64,000 nt of DNA from Lentisphaeria bacterium. GTDB taxonomy: Bacteria; Verrucomicrobiota; Lentisphaeria; Victivallales; Victivallaceae. Made by a program: the position numbers and the translations under genes. Position 1 is the first letter of the stretch; each line of letters starts with the position of its first letter. The notes below the pieces were generated by a model. The model worked only from the letters and a program-made list of their open reading frames with translations, was not told the origin of the DNA and made no database searches. Where the stretch lies: contig CAAGED010000011.1 of assembly GCA_900768505.1 (NCBI GenBank), positions 91,637 to 155,636 on the forward strand, written 5' to 3'. Positions 10,317 to 19,391 of the stretch are shown one piece after another.

Positions 10317-10928
10317 TTATTTATTGGAATTGAGCACCGCCGCCAAATGCGGTCCAATGTAGGCACCGATTATCTCCATTACCGCACTGTCGGAGAAGTC
10401 GTAGAATAAATCACTGCCATTTATAGCCACTTTCAAACCACTGCCGATATTGTTGTCGCCGAAAATCTGCGCGTTTCTGACAAAATCCGCCTTCAATGAA
10501 CCGATCAATGCCTTTTCCAATTCCGCCGCCTTGGCCGGATTTACCAATACCGTCAAGGAATTTTCACCATCCGGGTTCTTAGCAAAACTTGCCGCCATTT
10601 CGCCAATAATCTGCGCCATAAATTCCGGCGTCATCGCCTCGTTGATCTGATTAAGCAATATGTTATCCAGGCGCTCACGCAAACTTACCTTCAATGCGGC
10701 TACGGCGTCTCGTCCGGCTTGCGCCAGAGCACTTTCTCCACGCTTAATCAGCAATTCAGCCTCTTTTTGGGCGTTTGTCACCAAGTCACTGGCCTCCTGC
10801 CTGGCTTTGGAAATTATCTCCGCGGCCTTGGCCTCCGCTTGAGTTACCAATTCCGCACTTTCCGCTTCCGCCTTTTCAATGCCCTGCTGCCGAATTTTGT
10901 CCAACAGGCCGCGTAAATCTTCCGCCAT
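10317..10928 (-). CDS. atpE: V-type ATPase subunit E
   Basis: Peripheral stalk subunit. The first half is an alanine/glutamate/lysine-rich helix (AEAESAELVTQAEAKAAEII) expected to form a coiled coil with a partner; the second half is the globular head. The frame opens at ATG 10940, but a perfect GGAGG lies between that codon and the ATG at 10928, with a 5-base spacer. The later ATG (MAEDLRGLLDKIR, 203 residues) is therefore the real start. It is first gene of the V-ATPase operon. No separate G/H subunit is encoded. Confidence 0.93.
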   Translation of the reverse strand: MAEDLRGLLDKIRQQGIEKAEAESAELVTQAEAKAAEIISKARQEASDLVTNAQKEAELLIKRGESALAQAGRDAVAALKVSLRERLDNILLNQINEAMTPEFMAQIIGEMAASFAKNPDGENSLTVLVNPAKAAELEKALIGSLKADFVRNAQIFGDNNIGSGLKVAINGSDLFYDFSDSAVMEIIGAYIGPHLAAVLNSNK

Positions 10929-10958
10929 GAGAACCTCCATTTTTTACATTAATTATAT

Positions 10959-10967
10959 ATTATATCA
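10959..10967 (-). promoter_or_regulatory. Extended -10 promoter of V-ATPase operon
   Basis: On the minus strand TGATATAAT matches the TGnTATAAT extended -10 exactly, about 30 bases before the subunit E start. No good -35 sits at 17 bases, as is common for extended -10 promoters. The rest of the 289-base gap to 11229 is AT-rich, with a palindrome CGTTTAAACG at 11051-11060 and no gene visible. Confidence 0.6.
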
Positions 10968-11229
10968 TATACATTTCGTTTTATTTACAGCAAAATTCAA
11001 ATTAAAAACAATTTCATCACTTCAATATTAAACAAACGATTTAAACTGTCCGTTTAAACGATAACACGACTTTTCAATCAATTCAAATAAAAAAACAATT
11101 TTTTATCAAAAGATAAAAAAAATATCAATGTCTCAGTCTGGATTAAAGAGTGTAATATAGCACCCTTTCATCTTCCAATCAATTAGCTAAAAGAATTGTT
11201 ATATAATTTTTTCAAAAAATAAGCAAATA

Positions 11230-12162
11230 CTACAAAAGCCACGCAATCATCAGCGGGATTGTCAGCAAACTGAGGAACGTTGTGATCATAATCGCCTGTC
11301 CAGTAAATTCCGCACTGCCGCCGTATTCCCGAGCCACCAGAACTGAACTCACCGCCGCCGGCATCAACGCCACCACAAAAACCACCTGATATACCTCCGG
11401 CGGCAGGGGCAGCAACTTCAAAAGCATTATTATCACCAGCGGAAGTAAAAAAAGCCGGATGACGGCAAAATAAATCGCGTCAAAAGGATTTTTCAGCAAC
11501 CCGTTCACCGTTTGCATCAACGCCGCTCCGGACAAAATCAACATAAACGGCACGGCCAGACTGCCAAGGAGAGTGGTTGTTTCGGTAAGCACCAGCGGCA
11601 TCTTCCAGCCGGTAAGCACCCAGCCAACCGCCAGCAATACGGCATAAATATTCCAAGAGAGGATATTACGCCACTTTTTCAACCCCTCCTCAATTCCGGT
11701 AAAGGTGATGATGCCAATTGTCCAAAAGCCGATGGTTGAACCGACATTCATAAGCAGCAGCAAGGCGACATGCCGCTCCCCCCACAAATTTCCCACCACA
11801 ATCAGCGGCAGCAGCACATAATTGTTAATGGCACATAAATGATGGAAAGTCCGTTGCCTGGCAGTGGAACTATTTCGCAATCCCCATAACAACATATACC
11901 CCAGCAATGCCCCCAGCGCCATCAGCACAAATCCCAGCACCGGCATCAAAACCGCCTCCTGCCAATTATCAACAGAAAAAGATTTCACAATGGTGCTGAA
12001 GGTCAAAATCGGGAAAAAAACATCCAGCGAAAGGGTACTTAATCGAGACATTTCACCGGCAGAAATATAATTTTTTTTAAACAACAACGCGCCGAATCCC
12101 AGCGCCAGAAAGGTTTCAGTTATAGAATAAAAAACCTTCTCTATTATCTCATAATTATCCAT
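11230..12162 (-). CDS. AEC family transporter
   Basis: Integral membrane protein of 310 residues with about ten hydrophobic segments in two halves, matching the auxin efflux carrier (AEC) family. Family signs are the Asn/Pro break in SLDVFFPILTFSTIV and the closing segment GQAIMITTFLSLLTIPLMIA. Members export or exchange organic acids or other small anions; the substrate here cannot be named. No clear ribosome site precedes ATG 12162. It stands alone, 42 bases after the anti-sigma kinase gene on the same strand. Confidence 0.88.
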   Translation of the reverse strand: MDNYEIIEKVFYSITETFLALGFGALLFKKNYISAGEMSRLSTLSLDVFFPILTFSTIVKSFSVDNWQEAVLMPVLGFVLMALGALLGYMLLWGLRNSSTARQRTFHHLCAINNYVLLPLIVVGNLWGERHVALLLLMNVGSTIGFWTIGIITFTGIEEGLKKWRNILSWNIYAVLLAVGWVLTGWKMPLVLTETTTLLGSLAVPFMLILSGAALMQTVNGLLKNPFDAIYFAVIRLFLLPLVIIMLLKLLPLPPEVYQVVFVVALMPAAVSSVLVAREYGGSAEFTGQAIMITTFLSLLTIPLMIAWLL

Positions 12163-12204
12163 ATAAACAACATTTTTCCCACGGAGGCAAAATGATTTTT
12201 CCGC

Positions 12205-12615
12205 TCATACCGTTTTTATTATGGTAAGGATATTTTTGCCATTGTCATACTCGTATAACACACTGTCCATGCTCTTTTTCACCAGTAGTATGCCAAGTCC
12301 ACCTATATCCCGCTCCTCAACCGGCAACGAAGTGTCCGGATCCTGATTCTGCAGGGGATTATATGGCATTCCTCCATCAATAAATTTAATTATAACCTGC
12401 ACTGGTGTATCAAGTTTCACTTCGCAACTGATGGTAGCCGGTCCTTTACCAGGAGTGTAAGCATAATGAGCGATATTTACAAAAATCTCCTCAACTGCCA
12501 TCAGCAACTGCATGGTGACCCGGGGCGAACACTTCACCGGTTCAATGGCGGTAGTAACGAAACTATTAACCTTTTCCAGATTTTCCAGCACGGCTTCGAT
12601 TGTCAATTCAACCAT
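12205..12615 (-). CDS. RsbW-like anti-sigma serine kinase
   Basis: A 136-residue ATPase domain of the GHKL/HATPase_c_2 type. The N box is MAVEEIFVNIAHYAY, the G1 box FIDGGMPYNPL, and the G2 region ERDIGGLGILLVKKSMD. Such proteins bind a sigma factor or another partner and phosphorylate a STAS antagonist. The adjacent upstream gene encodes a STAS protein, giving a partner-switch pair. The frame opens at a TTG (12633), but GGAG 8 bases before ATG 12615 supports that ATG (MVELTIEAVLENLEK). No sigma factor gene is nearby. Confidence 0.88.
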   Translation of the reverse strand: MVELTIEAVLENLEKVNSFVTTAIEPVKCSPRVTMQLLMAVEEIFVNIAHYAYTPGKGPATISCEVKLDTPVQVIIKFIDGGMPYNPLQNQDPDTSLPVEERDIGGLGILLVKKSMDSVLYEYDNGKNILTIIKTV

Positions 12616-12659
12616 AACCATTACTCCATACAAAGATTGACCAATATTAAAAAAATGAA

Positions 12660-12956
12660 TTATTCGATGGATAAAATCGCATCAAATCCGGTCATTTCAA
12701 AAACTTCCATCACCTCCGGCGCCACATGAATCAGTTTCATGGAACCGCGGTTAGCTATCTGTTTCTGCGCCAGCAGAATTACCCGCAAACCGGCACTGGA
12801 CACATAATCCACTCCGGAAAAATCAAAAATCAACTCACGGATTCCATCCAGCGCTCCCTTGAACGCACTCTCCAACTCCGGCGCCGTAATAGTGTCAATA
12901 CGCCCGGACACCTCCAGCACAAGGCAATCACTCTCCAATAACCTGGTTACTTTCAT
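12660..12956 (-). CDS. STAS-domain anti-sigma factor antagonist
   Basis: A 98-residue single STAS domain. The phosphorylation-site loop is DFSGVDYVSSAGLRVIL, where the Ser of the SSAGL motif is the usual target of an RsbW-type kinase. ATG 12956 follows GGGGG. It is 44 bases upstream of the kinase-like gene and almost certainly co-transcribed with it. The downstream output is unknown; in PVC bacteria these pairs also control phosphatases and secretion. Confidence 0.9.
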   Translation of the reverse strand: MKVTRLLESDCLVLEVSGRIDTITAPELESAFKGALDGIRELIFDFSGVDYVSSAGLRVILLAQKQIANRGSMKLIHVAPEVMEVFEMTGFDAILSIE

Positions 12957-13040
12957 TGCACAACCCCCTTTGGGTGTTTTTTTGCCCGAACGATAAAAAT
13001 TTTACATCCACCCATCACCGCCCAGGTGCATAAATAAATT

Positions 13041-14273
13041 TTAATTCAATGACCAGCGGTTCTTCTCCTCTTCCCGGCGGCAAACCCACTTGCCGTTGGT
13101 GAAATCCGGGAACGGAACCGGCGCTCCGCCAATGGCGATCGATTGCTCGGAAAGCGCTGTCACACTCATCCATGCGGCACAATCATAAACGTCAATCGGC
13201 GTTGTAACCCGACGACGCACAGCATCAAAAAATGCCTGAAGCGCCAGTGAGTCCATTCCGCCATGGCCGCCCACCACATTTTTGCGGAACTCCTGCCAAA
13301 TTTCGTGGTCGTATTTTTCGTAAAATTCTTCAGTTTTGTTCCACTTATGAGTGGTATAGGGATTTCCGGCCACATCAATTTCCACGATACTCGGGCTCAT
13401 GCCGTGAATGTAGATTCCATCAGAGTTTTCCAGCCAAATACCGTTGGTGCCCTGAACCCGGCAATCCCGGGAATAAGGCCGGGGCAGTGAAATGCAGTGG
13501 GTGAGCGTAATATTTTCGCCGTTGGCACATTTGATGACGGTAGTTACCACGTCACCCTCGTTAAAATTGATTTTGCGTCCCATCTTTTCAGCCACTGCGG
13601 CCACACCGCGAGCCTTGGTAGAGCTGGAAGTCAAACTGAGAAAACGGTTGCCCCGGTTGATATTCAGAATTTTTGCTATCGGTCCCAAACCGTGAGTCGG
13701 GTAGAGATCGCCATTGCGGTACATATTGTGCACCGAGCGCTCATGTTTTCCGTCCAGTCCCTTGATTAAATCCTCGGACAAGTCATGTTCATAACCGCAT
13801 TCGCAATAAATGATTTCACCGAATAACCCCTGGCGCACCATGTTGAGCACCATAAGTTCATTACGGCCGTAGCAGCAATTTTCCAACATCATGCAGGATA
13901 CGCCGGTGGATTCGGAGGCATGCACCAGTTGCCAGAGTTCATCAATGGAGGATGCACCGCCGACTTCAATGCCGACATACTTACCCATTTTCATTGCATC
14001 GCAGGCAATCGGCAGATGTGAATTCCATGAAGTCGGAACCAAAACCGCGTCAACATTGGGATCGGCAATCAAATCATGATAATTCTTGTAAACCGCCGGA
14101 CGCGCCTTGCCTTTTTTGGCGAAAATACCCAATATTTTTTCAATTCTGGGTTCCTGCACATCGCAAATCGCCGTTATTTGGGCATCTTCGAGTAGAAAAA
14201 TTGATGCCAACAAAGTCTCAGTGCGGGCGCCCAAACCGATAATACCGACCTTTACCAAATCAGAACTGCTCAT
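13041..14273 (-). CDS. GH109-type Gfo/Idh-fold glycosidase
   Basis: A 410-residue NAD(P)-binding protein of the Gfo/Idh/MocA fold. The Rossmann start is VGIIGLGARTETLLAS. The usual EKP motif is replaced by GIEVGGASSIDELW. Further on are ENCCYGRNELMVLNMVRQGL and RNGDLYPTHGLGPIAKILNI. These stretches are typical of GH109, the NAD-dependent retaining alpha-N-acetylgalactosaminidases that cut by an oxidation-elimination mechanism. No signal peptide is visible, so it probably acts on imported oligosaccharide or has a non-classical leader. The start ATG 14273 has AAGGAC upstream. The specificity is inferred from family resemblance. Confidence 0.82.
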   Translation of the reverse strand: MSSSDLVKVGIIGLGARTETLLASIFLLEDAQITAICDVQEPRIEKILGIFAKKGKARPAVYKNYHDLIADPNVDAVLVPTSWNSHLPIACDAMKMGKYVGIEVGGASSIDELWQLVHASESTGVSCMMLENCCYGRNELMVLNMVRQGLFGEIIYCECGYEHDLSEDLIKGLDGKHERSVHNMYRNGDLYPTHGLGPIAKILNINRGNRFLSLTSSSTKARGVAAVAEKMGRKINFNEGDVVTTVIKCANGENITLTHCISLPRPYSRDCRVQGTNGIWLENSDGIYIHGMSPSIVEIDVAGNPYTTHKWNKTEEFYEKYDHEIWQEFRKNVVGGHGGMDSLALQAFFDAVRRRVTTPIDVYDCAAWMSVTALSEQSIAIGGAPVPFPDFTNGKWVCRREEEKNRWSLN

Positions 14274-14412
14274 ACATTGTCCTTAAAAGTTTATCTGGTG
14301 AATCACCATATTATTTTTAATCAAAATTCACTCTAAAGTAATATACATGCAAAACTTATTTTTTCAAAAAAAATTTATTGCAAAAAAAAACATTTTTTAT
14401 TAATAAAAGTTC

Positions 14413-14441
14413 TTGTATTTTTAACGCACGGCAATTATGGT
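14413..14441 (+). promoter_or_regulatory. Candidate promoter for the macroglobulin-pbpC operon
   Basis: TTGTAT and TATGGT are separated by 17 bases, 81 bases before the macroglobulin start codon, in the AT-rich divergent gap 14274-14521. Confidence 0.45.
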
Positions 14442-14521
14442 ATGTTTCCTGCAAAAATTTTCCAAACCTTTTATTATAACACAGCCGTAACGGCCGTCAA
14501 CTTTAGGATGATTGTCTAAAA

Positions 14522-17500
14522 ATGAAATCCACCTCTTTACGCATCCCGCTTCTCTCCGCCGCACTTTGCGTTTCAGTTGCCGCCAATCTTTTCTGGGGCT
14601 TCCGCGCTTTAAAAAGTAACGAAGTCGATACAGAGCAGCCAGAAATCACTCCCAATTCCACCACCGAGGATACTTCCGCTGTAATATCACAAGCAGAATC
14701 CGCCCTGGCGGTCGATGAAAAAACGCCGGAGTTGACCGTAACCGGACAAAATTTTTACGATGAAACGTTTAACGTATATTTCAACTATCAACTGGCGGAA
14801 AACGCCGATCTGAAAAAATTTGTCACCATTACGCCGGAAATCGAAAACCTGACCGCGGAAAGCAATTACGGAACTCTTTCAATCGGCGGCGATTTTAATC
14901 CGGAAAAAATTTATACGCTGAAAATTTCGCCGGGACTTACCGGCGTTGCAAACGACAGCGTCACCGAGCTAAAACTCAATAAACAATATGTTTACACCTT
15001 TAAAACTCCAGCCTTGCGCGCCCAAGCCGATTTTGCGTTTTCGGGAAAATTCTTTCAGCAATACGGAAAAAACCGTCATCTGCTCTTTGATATCGTGAAC
15101 GTTGATGAACTGAACTTTCAATTGAACCAATATTATGATAATCAACTGCCACTAATTATGACTTCCTGGGGCAGCACCAACTCAAATGCCGACTCATACG
15201 AAATTGCGACTAAAAAAATTGATTTAACCCAACTGCCCCGGAACCAGCGGCAAAATCTGACATTAAATATTGATGAATTTTTTCCAAAAAACCAACCGGG
15301 AATTTATGCATTGAGCGCCAATTCCTCCTCTCAATACTACAACTCGTTTTTTGACCGCCAGCTAATTGTGATAACCGACATCGGACTGCAGGTGTTCAGC
15401 GATGGCAAATCCTCTTTTCAGGTGGTGGCTCTTTCCCTGAAAAACAATACTCCAATCGCCAATGCCAAGGTAAGTTTGTTTTCTCGTAAAAAACAACTGC
15501 TATCTACTGCGGAAACCGATGCGCAGGGAATTGCAAAACTCCCCAATACGCTGCTGAAAGACAAGGAAGATTCGCCTCAGATGATTTTGGTGGAAAAAGG
15601 GGCGGACAAAAGTTTCTGCAATCTCAATTCAAATAGAATTTACCGTCCGGAAACGGACTGCAACGCTCAGGAATACCCCGAGGCAAAACTCAATGCAGCG
15701 GTTTATCCGGAGCGGGGAATTTGCGCCCCCGGCGAGAGCATGAACTTTTCCATTGTCGTACGCAATGCCGACGACCTCAAGCTGCCGACACCGCAGCCGG
15801 TGGAAATTGTTATCAGCGATTCCCAGTATAATGAAGTATTCTCCACCATACGTCAAATTTCCGGCGATGAAATTGTCTCACTCGCATTTCCGACGGCGGG
15901 CGACTGCTTTACCGGCAGTTATCAAATTACAGTTCGCCAGCCTAAGGCCAAAAAAGACGGGGATGAAGTCATTTACGGACGGAATAATTTTCTGGTTACC
16001 AACTACACACCCGACACCTTTAAAATCAACCTTGATCCGGTAAAACGCCTCAATTCAGCGAGGGACAAATTCCTTACCATCTCCGGCAACGCAGAATATT
16101 TCTTCGGTGAAAAACTTTCCAAAGGCGATGTTTCAGCTTTCATATCTCGAAACAATAAGTTTTTTTCTTCTAAAAATTTTCCGGATTTTACCTTTAGCCC
16201 ATTTGAGAATTCCGCAACGATATGCTCAAACGATACTGCAACAACTCAAGTGGACGAAAATGGATTTTTCTCCATTAAAAATCCGCTTTTAACTCCCAAT
16301 CCGGCCAAACCATGTTTTGCGCCAATTGCGTACCGCTGCTCAATCAGCATCACCACCCCGGGTGGAAAAACTGTTTCCACTCAGAATGAGATTATCTGCG
16401 ACACGCAGGATTATTACTTGGGACTGAAACGCAACGCCGAAGACAACAACTTCGAATATGCCACCGTTACCGGCAATGACTCTCCAGCTGTGAGTGTGCC
16501 CGAAAAACTTACCTACGAATTATCCCGCATGGAGTGGTGTTACACCAAAATCAGCAAGGGCAAAAGTTTACAATATGAGTGGCAGAAAATTCCACGCGAC
16601 ACTCAAAAAGGTGAAATTTCTACCCAAAATCAGGCAAACGGCAAGTTCACCTTGCCCATCACCCGCAGCGGTATTTACCAATTGAAAGTAAAAAGTTCCG
16701 ATAACAAATCACAGTGTCAGATGGAGTTTTATCACTACTTCGGCGAAAATAGCGAACACAACGGCAACCCGAAGGTTTTGCCGCTGACCTTCGACCGGGA
16801 AAATTACCTTCCGGGGGAAATTGCAACCATCAGTTTTAATGCCCTCACTTCCGGCAAAGGTACATTGGTTTGCGGCAATCAAAATTTCGAACAGATAAAA
16901 GCGTTTGATGTCCATCCCGGCAAAAACGAAATACAAGTAAAAATTCCGGAAAATTCAGTTTTCGGGAATTATAACGTATTGCTGAGTGTTGTGGCGGTTT
17001 CGGCGGACAACATCACCGACCCGATTTACTCCTACGGCGAAAGCTCCCTTCCCCTGCGGCAGGACGTTCATAAACTAAACATCGCATTGCAAACGCCAAG
17101 TGTGGCCGAGCCATCCGCTGAAATCATCATTAATGCCGAGTTGACCGATTACGCTAAAAATCCTCAGTCCGGCTCGCTGAAGATCTGGGCGGTGGACAAG
17201 GGAATTCTGGCGCTGACCGATTATAAAACACCCGATATTTTCAACAAATTCTTCAGTCGATACTCGCCCGGCTGGGAAATCATGTCGATATACGACGAAC
17301 TCTTCCCAGGCATGACCTTGGATTTGACCGGAGCCATCGGCGGCGGAGACAACCACGCTGCGGTTATGAGCAAATACAAAATCGCCAACCAGCTGAATTT
17401 CCATCCAGCGGTAATCTCTCTGCCGGCAACAAAAATTGACGCCAACGGCAAAACCCAATTCAAGGTAAAACTTCCCGAATTAACCGGTGCAATGCAGATA

Positions 17501-19387
17501 ATCGCCATTGCCAACAACGCCCAGGGAGTCGGCAGTGCCCAGCAGGAAATCATCCTCAAACGGGATATTTCCATCGCTATCAACGCTCCTGATTTTCTGA
17601 CACCTCAGGACGAGTGCGAGGTAAACTTAACGGTCTTCAATCACGCTGATTTGGCTGGAGAAGCAACTTACACAATAAGTCTGCCGGAAAACATCAAGCC
17701 GCTCGCCGGAACACTTGAAGGCAAATTTGTAATTGACAAGCGGGCAAATAATTTATCATTGCGCCTTGCACCACTCAACCGCCCGGGAGTAATCCCGGTT
17801 GCCGTTACAATTCGCGCCAACGGCAAGAAATTCACGGCCAAACACGAAATTACCGTAAAATCCAACTCATTGCCGGGAACCAAAAACAATATTACCATTG
17901 TCGCTCCCCAAAGCGAGCAGGAGATTGTCGCACAGATAAGCCAAATCACGCCAAGTGAGGGAAAAATCTCTTTAAGCTGCTATACGCTTCCAATGCCGGA
18001 AATGCGTAATGCGCTGGATATTCTCAACAACTACCCCCACGGCTGTCTGGAACAAATCACGGCCAAGGCATTTCCATATCTGGCCATCCGGCCGCTGGTG
18101 GCTTTGGGAGCGGCGCCGGAGGAATTCGGCAAAACGGCGCAAACTGTAATCCGGCAGACCATCAATAAAATCATCGGTCGCACCACATATAACTACTACT
18201 ATGCCATGTGGCCGGAGGGTAATGAATACTGGCTGGACGGCAGTCTTTTTGCCGCCCACTTTCTGGCGGAGGCACTCAATAACAATTTTAAACTGAACTC
18301 AACGCAGATTAAATACCTGAAAAACAGCTTGAACAACACCATCAACGGACGCACTAACACCAACTTTCAGCGTGCATACGCCATGTACATCGCTTCGTTA
18401 ATGCCGGATGCAAAATACAATTACACCGAATTTACCGAACTGAAAAACGATTTTACCGGAATTTTACTGGTTGCGGCGCATTTGAATTTCAATACCGGCT
18501 TATACCGCAAGGATGATTTATCCAACCTTCTGGCCGCCAAGGCGTACCGGAACAATTTCCAACTCAACACTCCACTGGATTCCATCACCCGCCGTATCGG
18601 AATGGCGCTCTACATCGCCGGCAAAATCATTCCGGACGATCCGGCATTGAATGCAATGGCGGAGGAACTCTCGGATTCACTCCGCACCCAGCAGCCGGGC
18701 TGGAACAACACTCAAGCCAGCAACTGGGCTATTTTAGGTCTCTCCTCCTACTGGAGCAAACACCAAGTCGCCGCCGGCGAGGCAATAATCACCCTGCCGG
18801 ATGGCAAAAAAATATCCGCTCCATACGGCAAAACAACCGATTTGACTCTTCCGGAAAAATCCGTCGTCAAGGTAAAAAATTCCAACGGCGAACCAGTGAA
18901 AATCATGACCTCCGCTTTCGGAGAAATTGCCGCCAGTGCCAGCTCCGCCAATGGTTTGAAATTGACCAAACGCTACCTTGACAATAACGGTCAACCCAAA
19001 ACTGAATTTAAACGCGGCGAACTTATCACCGTGGAAATCAAAGTAGAAAATCTGACAGCTTTCGAGCAGGAAAATATTGTCATTGCCGATTTGCTGCCCG
19101 GCGGATTTACCATTGAGGATGAACGGCTAGTCACCCGCTCTGCACCCATAAACTCCAAGATTGCTAATTCCGAAAACAACGCTTTTAGAATGCGTTTTCT
19201 GGAACGTAATTTTGACCGCTGCATTGCCTTTGGCGACCTTGCGGAATCCGGCAGTGGTACGTTCAGCTACCAAGTGCGGGCCGCCCATCGCGGCAGATAC
19301 GTTGTTCCGCCGGTAAATGGTGAGTCGATGTACAACAATCAGATAAATGCCGTTACAATAAGCGGGGAGAAAATTTCCATTAAATAA
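14522..19387 (+). CDS. Bacterial alpha-2-macroglobulin-like protein
   Basis: A very large (1621 residues) periplasmic protease trap of the bacterial alpha-2-macroglobulin family. The chain has repeated macroglobulin beta domains, a bait-like middle, and the thioester motif GCLEQ with Cys1175 and Gln1178 in NNYPHGCLEQ. A terpenoid-toroid helical domain follows (residues about 1180-1420), then the receptor-binding-like end. The amino end (MKSTSLRIPLLSAALCVSVAANLFWGF) is a membrane anchor or signal. The Cys in it is preceded by Leu, so a lipobox as in E. coli YfhM is not present. It is followed 5 bases later by pbpC, the classical partnership thought to defend against proteases that enter when the wall is breached. 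It stands divergently from the GH109 gene. Confidence 0.95.
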   Translation: MKSTSLRIPLLSAALCVSVAANLFWGFRALKSNEVDTEQPEITPNSTTEDTSAVISQAESALAVDEKTPELTVTGQNFYDETFNVYFNYQLAENADLKKFVTITPEIENLTAESNYGTLSIGGDFNPEKIYTLKISPGLTGVANDSVTELKLNKQYVYTFKTPALRAQADFAFSGKFFQQYGKNRHLLFDIVNVDELNFQLNQYYDNQLPLIMTSWGSTNSNADSYEIATKKIDLTQLPRNQRQNLTLNIDEFFPKNQPGIYALSANSSSQYYNSFFDRQLIVITDIGLQVFSDGKSSFQVVALSLKNNTPIANAKVSLFSRKKQLLSTAETDAQGIAKLPNTLLKDKEDSPQMILVEKGADKSFCNLNSNRIYRPETDCNAQEYPEAKLNAAVYPERGICAPGESMNFSIVVRNADDLKLPTPQPVEIVISDSQYNEVFSTIRQISGDEIVSLAFPTAGDCFTGSYQITVRQPKAKKDGDEVIYGRNNFLVTNYTPDTFKINLDPVKRLNSARDKFLTISGNAEYFFGEKLSKGDVSAFISRNNKFFSSKNFPDFTFSPFENSATICSNDTATTQVDENGFFSIKNPLLTPNPAKPCFAPIAYRCSISITTPGGKTVSTQNEIICDTQDYYLGLKRNAEDNNFEYATVTGNDSPAVSVPEKLTYELSRMEWCYTKISKGKSLQYEWQKIPRDTQKGEISTQNQANGKFTLPITRSGIYQLKVKSSDNKSQCQMEFYHYFGENSEHNGNPKVLPLTFDRENYLPGEIATISFNALTSGKGTLVCGNQNFEQIKAFDVHPGKNEIQVKIPENSVFGNYNVLLSVVAVSADNITDPIYSYGESSLPLRQDVHKLNIALQTPSVAEPSAEIIINAELTDYAKNPQSGSLKIWAVDKGILALTDYKTPDIFNKFFSRYSPGWEIMSIYDELFPGMTLDLTGAIGGGDNHAAVMSKYKIANQLNFHPAVISLPATKIDANGKTQFKVKLPELTGAMQIIAIANNAQGVGSAQQEIILKRDISIAINAPDFLTPQDECEVNLTVFNHADLAGEATYTISLPENIKPLAGTLEGKFVIDKRANNLSLRLAPLNRPGVIPVAVTIRANGKKFTAKHEITVKSNSLPGTKNNITIVAPQSEQEIVAQISQITPSEGKISLSCYTLPMPEMRNALDILNNYPHGCLEQITAKAFPYLAIRPLVALGAAPEEFGKTAQTVIRQTINKIIGRTTYNYYYAMWPEGNEYWLDGSLFAAHFLAEALNNNFKLNSTQIKYLKNSLNNTINGRTNTNFQRAYAMYIASLMPDAKYNYTEFTELKNDFTGILLVAAHLNFNTGLYRKDDLSNLLAAKAYRNNFQLNTPLDSITRRIGMALYIAGKIIPDDPALNAMAEELSDSLRTQQPGWNNTQASNWAILGLSSYWSKHQVAAGEAIITLPDGKKISAPYGKTTDLTLPEKSVVKVKNSNGEPVKIMTSAFGEIAASASSANGLKLTKRYLDNNGQPKTEFKRGELITVEIKVENLTAFEQENIVIADLLPGGFTIEDERLVTRSAPINSKIANSENNAFRMRFLERNFDRCIAFGDLAESGSGTFSYQVRAAHRGRYVVPPVNGESMYNNQINAVTISGEKISIK

Positions 19388-19391
19388 TTTT

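Noticed and set aside
12957..13040. Possible terminator in the gap between the STAS gene and the GH109 gene
   Set aside because: ACCCCC...GGGT near 12964-12975 gives too short a stem, and the T-run lies on the wrong side for the minus-strand GH109 transcript.
14522..14602. Lipoprotein signal in the macroglobulin leader
   Set aside because: The only cysteine is preceded by Leu rather than Gly, Ala or Ser, so it does not fit a lipobox.
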